Made by a program: the position numbers and the translations under genes
Part shown: one piece after another, positions 26,484 through 34,396 of the stretch
Layout: each line of letters opens with the position of its first letter
Position numbering within the stretch: the stretch's first letter is position 1
The notes under the pieces: model-generated
What the model was told of the DNA's origin: nothing
Databases searched by the model: none
Seen by the model: the letters and a program-made list of their open reading frames with translations, nothing else
Origin: JBBPYC01 sp038200275
GTDB lineage: Bacteria; Pseudomonadota; Gammaproteobacteria; Burkholderiales; Burkholderiaceae_C
Direction: 5' to 3'
DNA: 51,432 nucleotides
NCBI GenBank assembly: GCA_038200275.1
Contig: JBBPYC010000033.1
Location: 1-51,432, forward strand

Positions 26484-26894
26484 ATGAACCAACTCAACAA
26501 AATCTGCGCCGGTCTGCTCCTCAGCGGTGTCTGTCTGGTGGCCAGTGCCGCGCAAAATCCGCTCAGCGTGCACGTGCTGAATCTGCAAGACGGCCTGCCA
26601 TCACCGGGCGTGACCGTGCGACTCGAAAAGCAGGACGGCAAGCAGTGGCAAATGCTTAACAGCGGCGTGACCAACGAACAGGGCCGCATCCCCGCGTTGT
26701 TCCCGGAAGGCAAGACGCTCGACAAGGGCAACTACCGCGTCACGTTCGAAACCGGTGAGTGGTTTGCCAAGCACAAGACCGAGACGTTCTTCCCCGAAGT
26801 GCCGGTGATCTTCCATGTCGACGGCGCCGTGCCGCACTATCACATCCCGCTGTTGTTGAGCCCGTTCGGCTTCTCGACCTACCGCGGCAACTGA
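26484..26894 (+). CDS. hiuH: 5-hydroxyisourate hydrolase, periplasmic (transthyretin family)
   Basis: A 136-residue protein with a signal peptide (MNQLNKICAGLLLSGVCLVA, cleaved after SAA). The mature part starts NPLSVHVLNLQDGLPSPGV and ends PHYHIPLLLSPFGFSTYRGN; the family signature is a terminal Y-R-G-S, here Y-R-G-N. Catalytic His residues are in SVHVLN and PHYHIP, with Arg in YRVTFETGEWF. It hydrolyses 5-hydroxyisourate, the urate oxidation product. A secreted copy beside a two-component system is the same layout as E. coli hiuH-hprRS. Its last 16 bases overlap the 3' end of the convergent lnt gene. Confidence 0.92.
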   Translation: MNQLNKICAGLLLSGVCLVASAAQNPLSVHVLNLQDGLPSPGVTVRLEKQDGKQWQMLNSGVTNEQGRIPALFPEGKTLDKGNYRVTFETGEWFAKHKTETFFPEVPVIFHVDGAVPHYHIPLLLSPFGFSTYRGN

Positions 26895-28510
26895 CCCGCA
26901 GGGCGCAGTTGCCGCATCCGCAGCAGCCCCCACGCCAGCAGCGGCACACCGAGTGCCACGAGCCAGAACGGCCACAGCCACCAGCGCGACACCCAGGTCG
27001 CGTAGGGCGTGTTGCCTCGGCGGCCGTCTACCGACGCGGTGAGCACGCCTTGCGTGAAGCGGGGCAATTGCTGCAGCACGCGGCCCTGGGCGTCGATGAA
27101 TGCCGTCGCGCCCGTGTTGGTCGCGCGCACCACGGGCCGCTGGAATTCAAGCGCCCGCAGACGCGACATCTGCAGGTGCTGGTCCAGCGCCAACGTGTCA
27201 CCGAACCAAGCCATGTTGCTGATGTTGACGAGCAGGGTGGGCGCCAGCGTCGGGTCGGCGAAGCGCTGGCCGAGTTCTTCGCCGAACAAGTCTTCGTAGC
27301 AAATGTTCGGCGCAAAGCGCTGGCCGCGATGCGCGAATGACGGTTGGCCCACACCGCCGCGGTCGAAGTCGCCGAGTGGGATGTGCATTTGATCCACGAA
27401 CCACTTGAACAGCGGCGGCACGAATTCGCCGAACGGCACCAGGTGGTGCTTGTCGTAGCGGTAGACACTTGCCGCGCCCGGTGCAAAGCCGAGCGCGGCG
27501 TTGGTGTAGCCGCTGTCGGACCGCGCCGACACGAGCGGGATGCCGACCAGCGCCGCCTGCTCCCCGGTCGAGAAGCGCCGCTCGATCTGTTCGAGATAAC
27601 CGGGCGGCAAATAACGGGGCAGCAGTGGCACGGCGGTTTCCGGCGTGACCACCAGATCGGCCGTGCTGGCATTGAGTTGCTCGGCATACCAGGCCAGTGC
27701 CTGCGGAATGCCGCTCGAGCGCTCGAATTTTTCGCTCTGCGCGATGTTGCCTTGCAGCAGGCTCACGTTCAAGGTGCCGGCGCTGGTCGTGAACGTTTGC
27801 TGCGGCAGCAACGCAGCGCCCAGCAGCAGTCCCAGCACGACCACGATGCGCACGACCTGCCGTCCACCGCCGAGCCCGAGCCACGCCGCCAACAGTGCCG
27901 CTGTCGTCGTCATCGCGTAGACGCCAGCCCACGGCGCGAGGCCGCTGAGCGGCCCGTCGATGTGCGCATACCCAGCCGCGCCCCACGGCAGCCCGGTGAA
28001 CCAGACCCCCCGTGCGAGTTCGGCCAGCAGCCAGAGCGATGCAAAAATGATAGCGCGAAATGAAGGCGGAACCTGCCCCTTGGGCGCAATTCGCTCAAAC
28101 ATGCCGCACACCACCGCGTAATACAGCGCCAGCAGCATCGCCAGCGCGATCACGCCGCCCCAGGCCAGCGGCAGCGGCATGCCGCCGTAGCGGTGCATCG
28201 AAATCGTCATCCACCAATACGACGCGGCCAGCCAGCCCACGGTGAATATCCAGCCGATCAGCGCACTGCGCCGCCAGCCGGTGCCGGCTCGTCCAGGGGC
28301 GTTGTTCGGGAAGTCGAGCTTGCTCGTCGTGTCATGCCGCGCGGGGCTGCCGGCTTGGTCGAGCAGCGCGACGAAGCCGGCCATCGACAGCAACTGCAGC
28401 CACCACTGGGGTTGCCCGTCCCAGAACGCGGCGATCGATACCGCCTGCAACACGCCCGCCAGGAGCGCGAGTGCGAGCAGCGGCCACAAGCGTCGTTCAC
28501 CGAATTCCAT
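26879..28510 (-). CDS. lnt: Apolipoprotein N-acyltransferase
   Basis: A 543-residue inner-membrane enzyme that adds the third acyl chain to lipoproteins. The N-terminal third has several membrane spans (LWPLLALALLAGVLQAVSIA; PLAWGGVIALAMLLALYYAV; VYAMTTTAALLAAWLGLGGG). The nitrilase domain carries the triad Glu in VVTPETAVPLLPRY, Lys in YRYDKHHLVPFGEFVPP, Cys in NICYEDLFGEELG. A final span precedes the C-terminus. The ATG chosen (MEFGERRLW) has GGAG 9 bases upstream; a GTG 20 codons earlier is possible. It follows corC on the same strand, the usual order corC-lnt. Confidence 0.94.
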   Translation of the reverse strand: MEFGERRLWPLLALALLAGVLQAVSIAAFWDGQPQWWLQLLSMAGFVALLDQAGSPARHDTTSKLDFPNNAPGRAGTGWRRSALIGWIFTVGWLAASYWWMTISMHRYGGMPLPLAWGGVIALAMLLALYYAVVCGMFERIAPKGQVPPSFRAIIFASLWLLAELARGVWFTGLPWGAAGYAHIDGPLSGLAPWAGVYAMTTTAALLAAWLGLGGGRQVVRIVVVLGLLLGAALLPQQTFTTSAGTLNVSLLQGNIAQSEKFERSSGIPQALAWYAEQLNASTADLVVTPETAVPLLPRYLPPGYLEQIERRFSTGEQAALVGIPLVSARSDSGYTNAALGFAPGAASVYRYDKHHLVPFGEFVPPLFKWFVDQMHIPLGDFDRGGVGQPSFAHRGQRFAPNICYEDLFGEELGQRFADPTLAPTLLVNISNMAWFGDTLALDQHLQMSRLRALEFQRPVVRATNTGATAFIDAQGRVLQQLPRFTQGVLTASVDGRRGNTPYATWVSRWWLWPFWLVALGVPLLAWGLLRMRQLRPAGQLPR

Positions 28511-28578
28511 TGGCAACGACTCCGCACCTGCTCGCGACCCTGCCTGCGACCGACCCAGCGCGCGCTGCACCGCCTCGG

Positions 28579-29496
28579 TCAGTCGGTGGCTTCAGCCGCC
28601 GGCACGCGTGAGACCTTGAACCAGCGCACCGCACCGCCCTTGGTCAGCAGCACGATGAATCGCAAGCCCGCAATCGTGTGCGCCTCACCGCGCCGCGGCA
28701 CGTGGCCCATCTCGTGCGCGATCAGGCCGCCGATGGTCTCGAACTCGTCTTCCGGATCGGTCGGCAGCACGTCGACTTTGAAGGTTTCGTTCACGTGCTC
28801 GATGCTGGCGTCGCCGCTCACGCGGTAGGTGCCGTCGGCCAGCGTGAAGATGTCGCCTTCGTCTTCGCCGATGTCGAATTCGTCTTCGATCTCGCCGACG
28901 ATCTGTTCGAGCACGTCTTCGATCGTGATGAGTCCTGCGATGCGGCCGAACTCATCGACCACAATCGCGAGGTGGTTGCGCGTGCCGCGGAATTCGCGCA
29001 GCAGATCGTTCAAGCCTTTGCTTTCCGGCACGAACACCGGCGAGCGCAGCAACGCGCGGATATTGAGTTCCGGCGCGCGCTGCAGCTTCAACAAATCTTT
29101 CGCGAGCAGCACGCCAATGATGTTTTCGCGCTCGCCTTCAAATACCGGAAAGCGCGAGTGCGCGGTGTCGATCACCATGCGCAGCAACTCGGGGTAGGCG
29201 AAGCCGATGTCGACCAGATCCATCCGGGGCGCGGCCACCATCACGTCGCCGGCCGTCATGTCGGCCATGCGCAGCACACCTTCGAGCATCACGCGCGACT
29301 CAGCGCCGATCACGTCGTTGCTCTCGGCGCTGGCCAGCGTTTCGATCAGACCTTCGCGGCTGTCGGGACCGGAATGGATGAACTCGGCGATTTTTTGGCG
29401 AAGACTGCGTTTGTCGTCGCGTGCCGCCGCGTTGTCGGCGGGGTTGGAGGCGGCCCCGCCGGGTGCGGCGGGGCGTTCAGGATGGGGGTCTGACAC
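28579..29496 (-). CDS. corC: CorC/HlyC-type CBS-domain protein
   Basis: A 305-residue cytoplasmic protein, magnesium/cobalt-efflux associated, often paired with lnt. Two CBS domains lie at about 60-185 (MADMTAGDVMVAAPRMDLVD; HSRFPVFEGERENIIGVLLA; HLAIVVDEFGRIAGLITIED). An acidic linker (GEIEDEFDIGEDEGDIFTLA) follows, then a CorC_HlyC domain (DEFETIGGLIAHEMGHVPRR). The start is uncertain: the frame is open to 29550 without an ATG. I chose the GTG giving VSDPHPERPAAPG, which matches the family start, but it has no clear ribosome site; a GTG at 29514 is the alternative. Confidence 0.9.
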   Translation of the reverse strand: MSDPHPERPAAPGGAASNPADNAAARDDKRSLRQKIAEFIHSGPDSREGLIETLASAESNDVIGAESRVMLEGVLRMADMTAGDVMVAAPRMDLVDIGFAYPELLRMVIDTAHSRFPVFEGERENIIGVLLAKDLLKLQRAPELNIRALLRSPVFVPESKGLNDLLREFRGTRNHLAIVVDEFGRIAGLITIEDVLEQIVGEIEDEFDIGEDEGDIFTLADGTYRVSGDASIEHVNETFKVDVLPTDPEDEFETIGGLIAHEMGHVPRRGEAHTIAGLRFIVLLTKGGAVRWFKVSRVPAAEATD

Positions 29497-29565
29497 GGAA
29501 GGGGGGGTGCGCACAGTGCGCGAATCGGTGGGATGCAAAGGATAGCCCAATCGTTTGGGCCCGGT

Positions 29566-30810
29566 CTATTTGCTCGTCAGCGGCTCGCCGGCCGGGCTCA
29601 AGAGCCGCGGCAGCACCAAGAATGAAATGATGCTGAGCACGACGGCGGCTGCGACGACCGGCAGCACCATCGGCCACGCGCCGCGGCTGGCCGCATCGTC
29701 CATGAACCGCGCGGCCGTCTGGCCCACCGCGAACGCGACCAGCATCATCGAAAACCCCGACCACGCCACTGCGCGGCCTGCGATCTGCGGCAGCTCCGAT
29801 ACCGCGCCGGATTGCCCGCACGGCTGGTGGATGCCGTGCCCGAGCGAATACAGTGCGTGCCCCAGCAGCAGCGGCCACATCGACTGCGGCGCCCAGGCGC
29901 AGCCGGCCAGTTGGATCAGCGCGCCGACCAGCGTCATCGACGAGCCGAAGCGCACGGTTGCCAGCAGCCCGATGCGGCGCAGCAGCCGGCGGCACAGCAC
30001 GGTGCTGGCGATGTAGACCGACGCGCCGCCCATTGGAATCCACGCGTACTCGGTCGGCGTCAGGCCGAAGTGGCTGATGTAGACCACGGGCGACAGCAAC
30101 AGAAACGTGAACATGCCCGCATACGTCGCGACGGCCAGCCCGCCCCAGGCGCGAAACGCTGCGTTGCCGAACACGATGCGCACGTTGCCAGCGACGGTGG
30201 TGCCTGGCGGCGCGGGCACGCGCGTCTCCGCAAACCGTTTGCTGCACAGCGCAAGCAGGCCGCATGCATAGGCGCCCATCAGCACGAACACCCAGCGCCA
30301 GCCGACGTATTCGACCAGCAGCGCACCAATCATCGGGGTGGCCAACGCGATCGCGCCCAGCCCGGTCATGCCGCGCGCCAGTGCGTGGGCGCCGTCGACC
30401 ACGCTGTAGGCGTCTCGTACCGCAGCGCGTGCACAGACCAGGATTGCGCCCATGGCCAAGCCTTGCAGTGCGCGTGCCGCGATCAGCAGCGCCATGTTGG
30501 GACTGAATGCGGACGCGAACGCGGCCAGTGCGTAGAGCCCGAGGCCGGCCAGCAGCACCGGCCGCCGCCCGATCCGGTCCGACAGCGGGCCGCTCGGCAA
30601 TTGGCCGAGCCCCATCGCCAGCACGAACACCGTGAGGCTGACCGCCGCGTTGCCCAACTCGGCCCGGATTGCGGGCAACGCGGGCAGATAACTGTCGGTG
30701 GCGATCGGCTGCGCGGCCAGCAGCAGCGGCAGCAGCCAGACCAGTATCGCTGGCGGTTTGCGGACGAGCGTCGGTAGCGTGCCGGCAGGCTCACCATTGG
30801 CGTGGGTCAT
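29566..30810 (-). CDS. MFS drug exporter, Bcr/CflA type
   Basis: A 414-residue 12-span transporter. It starts MTHANGEPAGTLPTLVRKPP, and the first helix holds LLPLLLAAQPIATDSYLPAL, the Bcr/CflA signature region. MFS motif A reads GPLSDRIGRRPVLLAGLG near 80; helix 4-5 has ALQGLAMGAILVCARAAVRD. Exports an unidentified drug or metabolite by proton antiport. It lies between prfA and corC on the same strand, 160 bases after prfA. In many relatives prmC follows prfA; it is absent here. Confidence 0.88.
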   Translation of the reverse strand: MTHANGEPAGTLPTLVRKPPAILVWLLPLLLAAQPIATDSYLPALPAIRAELGNAAVSLTVFVLAMGLGQLPSGPLSDRIGRRPVLLAGLGLYALAAFASAFSPNMALLIAARALQGLAMGAILVCARAAVRDAYSVVDGAHALARGMTGLGAIALATPMIGALLVEYVGWRWVFVLMGAYACGLLALCSKRFAETRVPAPPGTTVAGNVRIVFGNAAFRAWGGLAVATYAGMFTFLLLSPVVYISHFGLTPTEYAWIPMGGASVYIASTVLCRRLLRRIGLLATVRFGSSMTLVGALIQLAGCAWAPQSMWPLLLGHALYSLGHGIHQPCGQSGAVSELPQIAGRAVAWSGFSMMLVAFAVGQTAARFMDDAASRGAWPMVLPVVAAAVVLSIISFLVLPRLLSPAGEPLTSK

Positions 30811-30970
30811 GCCGCCAATCGATCGCAATGCGCACCGCACATACAAGACAAGTCCGGCATCTCCAGTTCCAACACGGGCCGCGGAATGGCCGAAGCCAGG
30901 CCGCAGGCGCGGCCCCCGGCGAAGAGATGCTGAAAAGCAGACCGAAGGCAGCGTTGGCTGGAGGTAAGCG

Positions 30971-32065
30971 TCACTTCTCGAGCGCTTCCAGTTGCTCCGC
31001 CTCACGAGCAGCCTGCAGCGCCGCCACCACATCACCCAGATCGCCTTCCATCACCCGATCGAGCTTGTACAGCGTCAGGTTGATTCGGTGGTCGGTCAGA
31101 CGCCCCTGCGGGAAGTTGTAGGTGCGGATGCGGTCCGAGCGGTCGCCGCTGCCGACCAGGCCTTTGCGCAGCGCGGCGTCCTTGGCGGCGCGCTCGCTGC
31201 GCTCCTTGTCCTGAATGCGCGCGGCCAGCACCTGCAGTGCTTTGGCCTTGTTGCGGTGCTGGCTGCGGTCATCCTGGCATTCGGCGACGATGCCGGTCGG
31301 CAGGTGCGTCACGCGTACGGCCGAGTCGGTTTTGTTGATGTGCTGGCCCCCGGCGCCGCTTGCACGGTAGGTGTCGATGCGCAGGTCGGCCGGGTTGATC
31401 TGCACGGCCTGCGCCTCGTCGGGTTCGGCGAGCACCGCTACCGTGCAGGCGCTGGTGTGGATGCGGCCCTGGGTTTCCGTCACCGGCACACGTTGCACGC
31501 GGTGGCCACCAGACTCGTAGCGCAACGCGCCGTAGACCCGGTCGCCGTCCACTCGCAACACCACTTCCTTGAAGCCGCCAATCTCGCTAGGGGATTCGCT
31601 CAGCAGCTCGGTCTTCCAGCCCCGGCCTTCGGCAAAGCGCGTGTACATGCGCAGCAGGTCGCCTGCGAACAGTGCGGACTCGTCGCCGCCGGTACCGGCG
31701 CGGATCTCCAGAAAGGCGGGGCGCGCATCGTCGGGGTCTCTGGGCAACAACAGGCGTTGCACTTCTTCTTCGAGTTGCCGCAACTCGGCTTCTGCTTGTT
31801 CGATTTCGTCTTTGGCCATGGCGACCATTTCGGCATCATCGGCCGCACCGGGCTCGGCCAGCAGCTCGCGCGCGGTGGACAGATTGGCCTCGCACTGGCG
31901 ACAGCGTGTGAAGCGGCCTGCCAACTGCGTGACCTCGGCGTGTTCGCGAGACAGCGCCATGTACTGCGCCATGTCGGCCATGATGTCCTCGCGCGAGAGC
32001 AGAAAGTCAAGCTCTTCAAGGCGCTGGGCGAAGCGTTCCAGTTGCTGGCGGAGGAAGGGTTTCAT
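30971..32065 (-). CDS. prfA: Peptide chain release factor 1
   Basis: A 364-residue RF1. The codon-recognition tripeptide is PVT in RVQRVPVTETQG (P-x-T of RF1, reading UAA and UAG), and the catalytic GGQ is in YRASGAGGQHINKTDSAVRV, near residue 235. SQHRNKAKALQVLAARIQ and DRIRTYNFPQGRLTDHRINL are strictly conserved text. 214 bases downstream of hemA on the same strand; the gap holds a short hairpin (ACGGCATCGCCGT). RF1 recognises the TAG that truncates the island primase, so that stop should be effective unless suppressed. Confidence 0.96.
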   Translation of the reverse strand: MKPFLRQQLERFAQRLEELDFLLSREDIMADMAQYMALSREHAEVTQLAGRFTRCRQCEANLSTARELLAEPGAADDAEMVAMAKDEIEQAEAELRQLEEEVQRLLLPRDPDDARPAFLEIRAGTGGDESALFAGDLLRMYTRFAEGRGWKTELLSESPSEIGGFKEVVLRVDGDRVYGALRYESGGHRVQRVPVTETQGRIHTSACTVAVLAEPDEAQAVQINPADLRIDTYRASGAGGQHINKTDSAVRVTHLPTGIVAECQDDRSQHRNKAKALQVLAARIQDKERSERAAKDAALRKGLVGSGDRSDRIRTYNFPQGRLTDHRINLTLYKLDRVMEGDLGDVVAALQAAREAEQLEALEK

Positions 32066-32279
32066 CGGTGGGACAGAAAAATAATGCAGCGCGCGGGTGA
32101 CGGGCGAAGGGGCAGGCCGCAAAAGGACACTAAGACGACTTTTAAAGTAAACGAACGGCGATGCCGTTTTGTTTGTTGCCGTTGCCCGGTTGCTTCGTTG
32201 TCTGATGTACCGACCAAATACTCGGCCGAATCAGTGAACAGCTCGGCGAAGAGGCAGGCCCCGAATGGGCCAAGCGCCG

Positions 32280-33551
32280 CTAACGCTCTTTGCGCAAGAA
32301 GAATTGCGTGACGGCGCTGCCAGCGCGTTGCCGGGCTTCGTCGTCGCCAGCCTGCAGACCGACCATCGGGCCGTGCAACAGTTTCTGCGTGAGGCCGCGC
32401 GTCAGGCCGTCGAGTACCGCGTCGACATCCTCACCGCGCGCAAGCCTTCGCTTGGCGCGCGCGATTTCTGCCGACCGCCATTCATCGGCCTGAGCAGACA
32501 ACTGCTGAATCAGCGGCACATGAGCGCGCCGACTCACCCACTGCATGAAATTCTGCACGCCCGCGTCGATGATGACTTCGGCCTGTGCCACCGCGGCCTG
32601 GCGATGCGCCTGATTGGTCTGAACGACCAGCGCGAGGTCGTCTAGTGTGTAGAGGTATACGTCTTGCAGCGCCTTGACTTCAGGCTCGATGTCGCGCGGT
32701 ACCGCCAGATCGACCATGAACATCGGGCGGTGCCGGCGGCGCTTCAACGCGCGCTCGACCGCGCCCAGGCCGATCAGCGGCAGGGTGCTGGCGGTGCAGC
32801 TGACCACCACGTCGAATTCATGCAGCTTGTCGGGCAAGTCGGCCAGCCGCATCGCGTTGCCATTGAAGCGCGCCGCCAGCTTTTCGCCCCGCTCGAGCGA
32901 GCGGTTCACGATCGTGATGCTTTTGGGTTGCTGAGCGGCAAAGTGCGTGGCCGCCAGCTCGATCATCTCGCCCGCGCCAACAAACAACACGCGAATCTCG
33001 GTCAAATCCTCGAACAACTGGCCCGCCAGGCGGACTGCAGCCGCTGCCATGCTGATCGAGTGCGCGCCGATCTCGGTGGCGGTGCGCACTTCTTTGGCCA
33101 CCGCAAACGACCGCTGGAACAGCTGGTTCAGCGTGCTGCCCAATGCGCCGGCTTCGTTCGCCACACGCACCGCATCCTTCATCTGGCCAAGAATCTGCGG
33201 CTCGCCGAGCACCATGGAATCGAGCCCGCTGGCTACCCGGAACGCGTGCCGCGCGGCCTGTTCGTCCCGCAGCGTATAGGCATGACGGCGCAGCAGGTCG
33301 GGTGCGACGTTGCCGCGCTGGGCAAGCCAGTTAAAGGTATGCGATAAGGCGTCGACGTCGTCACCGCGAGGCGAGGCGAAGTAGAGCTCGGTACGGTTGC
33401 AAGTGGAGAGGATCGCTGCTTCCGGATGGTGCGACACCGATTCGCGCAGGCCGCGCAAGGTGCTGCCGACCTGATCGAGCGCAAATGCGAACCGGCCGCG
33501 CAGGTCAACCGGTGCGCTGGTGTGGTTGATCCCCAAAGCCCAAACCGCCAT
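32280..33551 (-). CDS. hemA: Glutamyl-tRNA reductase
   Basis: A 423-residue enzyme for the first committed step of tetrapyrrole synthesis by the C5 route. The catalytic Cys lies in ILSTCNRTELYFAS (about 50). SGLDSMVLGEPQILGQMKDA near 109, the NADPH-binding VLFVGAGEMIELAATHF near 190, and VDLAVPRDIEPEV near 275 are conserved, followed by the helical dimerisation domain. On the minus strand upstream a good -10 hexamer TATAAT lies about 12 bases before the ATG, leaving a very short leader. Confidence 0.96.
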   Translation of the reverse strand: MAVWALGINHTSAPVDLRGRFAFALDQVGSTLRGLRESVSHHPEAAILSTCNRTELYFASPRGDDVDALSHTFNWLAQRGNVAPDLLRRHAYTLRDEQAARHAFRVASGLDSMVLGEPQILGQMKDAVRVANEAGALGSTLNQLFQRSFAVAKEVRTATEIGAHSISMAAAAVRLAGQLFEDLTEIRVLFVGAGEMIELAATHFAAQQPKSITIVNRSLERGEKLAARFNGNAMRLADLPDKLHEFDVVVSCTASTLPLIGLGAVERALKRRRHRPMFMVDLAVPRDIEPEVKALQDVYLYTLDDLALVVQTNQAHRQAAVAQAEVIIDAGVQNFMQWVSRRAHVPLIQQLSAQADEWRSAEIARAKRRLARGEDVDAVLDGLTRGLTQKLLHGPMVGLQAGDDEARQRAGSAVTQFFLRKER

Positions 33552-33710
33552 AACCCGAGGATTATAAATTTCAATTGCGACGCGGGCTGCTACTCAACTA
33601 TTGGACAGCGAGCGCAGGCCATGCCGACAGCGTCGGATCCATCTGCTGCTGGGCAGACACCCATGACTCCTTTTGTGGCAGGGGGCGCAATTCCTTTTGA
33701 AATCATGAGG

Positions 33711-33754
33711 TTGCGGAGCTTTCAACAGCGCCATCCACAGGCTTGTGCACGATT
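33711..33754 (+). repeat. 44-bp direct repeat, copy A
   Basis: TTGCGGAG, then a variable part, then ATCCACAGGCTTGT and CACGATT. It matches copy B at 34230-34273 at 37 of 44 positions, same orientation. The core ATCCACAGG is reminiscent of a DnaA-box half (TTATCCACA) but lacks its first T pair. It lies in the 304-base hemA-upstream region (33552-33855), where otherwise only the hemA promoter -10 is recognised. Confidence 0.6.
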
Positions 33755-33855
33755 GCCGGGGGCAAATGTGTGGTGCCCCCATCGAAGGGAGTCCAGGTGG
33801 TCGACGTTTGCTCGCCTGGGGACGCGTGCATGCCGCCTTGTTATGGTCTTGCCCT

Positions 33856-34155
33856 ATGGATTTGCTCGCCATCGGGAATCACCTGCTCAACTTGTTGGCG
33901 CCCGCTTGGGTTGTTGGCTGGCTGCTGGCGTTGGTGGGGTCGCTGTGTAGTTCGAGGCTTGACATCGACGCTGCACCGGTCGGTTGGTTGGGGCAGATCT
34001 GGCGTGCTGGCTGGGTCAATACGCTCGCAGGGGGCCTTGCTTCGGCTGCTGCGCTGGCGGTGCTCGGCCACGACGGCGAGATGGCGGGCTACGCCGCGTT
34101 GGTGCTGGCGGCTGCGAGCAGTCAATGGGCAATGTTGCGTGGTTTGCGGCGATAG
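33856..34155 (+). CDS. Small membrane protein, unknown
   Basis: A 99-residue protein of two or three hydrophobic helices: LAPAWVVGWLLALVGSLCSS, AGWVNTLAGGLASAAALAVL and GYAALVLAAASSQWAMLRGL. It ends in the basic LRGLRR. The ATG (MDLLAIGNHLLN) is the first natural start after hydrophobicity begins; the frame is open upstream but that part is not protein-like. No ribosome site is obvious. Divergent from hemA and bracketed by two copies of a 44-bp repeat. Function unknown. Confidence 0.6.
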   Translation: MDLLAIGNHLLNLLAPAWVVGWLLALVGSLCSSRLDIDAAPVGWLGQIWRAGWVNTLAGGLASAAALAVLGHDGEMAGYAALVLAAASSQWAMLRGLRR

Positions 34156-34229
34156 CGATCGCAGCGGTGTAGCTGGCACGTACTGCTGCTTTTTTCATCA
34201 GCGGTGAAATCTGTTGTCAGATCAACGAC

Positions 34230-34273
34230 TTGCGGAGTTTCCAACGGATCGATCCACAGGCTTGTTCACGATT
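34230..34273 (+). repeat. 44-bp direct repeat, copy B
   Basis: Second copy of the repeat described at 33711-33754, 519 bases on and in the same orientation; conserved blocks TTGCGGAG, CAAC, ATCCACAGGCTTGT and CACGATT. The two copies flank the small membrane-protein gene. The rest of 34156-34396 contains one more short element at 34367. Confidence 0.6.
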
Positions 34274-34366
34274 TCGCTGGTGAACATCGGGACTTGACTG
34301 CATCGCGCCCTGCGCCGGCTTACGATATCTTGAACGTTCGCAGCGCTGGTTCGGCCTGCGCCTTGC

Positions 34367-34383
34367 GCTATTGAATAAGTAGC
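34367..34383. repeat. GCTAT...AGC interspersed element
   Basis: GCTATTGAATAAGTAGC is a short AT-rich imperfect palindrome ending 14 bases before the ugpC stop. Similar GCTAT-rich pieces occur inside moeA (about 23236) and near 50130. Such elements are common in Comamonadaceae genomes, as I recall them; here it may act as a transcript-end hairpin. Confidence 0.4.
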
Positions 34384-34396
34384 AAGAAGACGCTGA

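Noticed and set aside
30992..32311. A 439-codon plus-strand frame opposite prfA
   Set aside because: prfA on the minus strand is unmistakable; the antisense frame has no recognisable domain.
33711..34273. A replication origin based on DnaA boxes
   Set aside because: Only two weak half-matches (ATCCACAGG), no AT-rich unwinding region and no dnaA, dnaN, gidA or parAB genes nearby.
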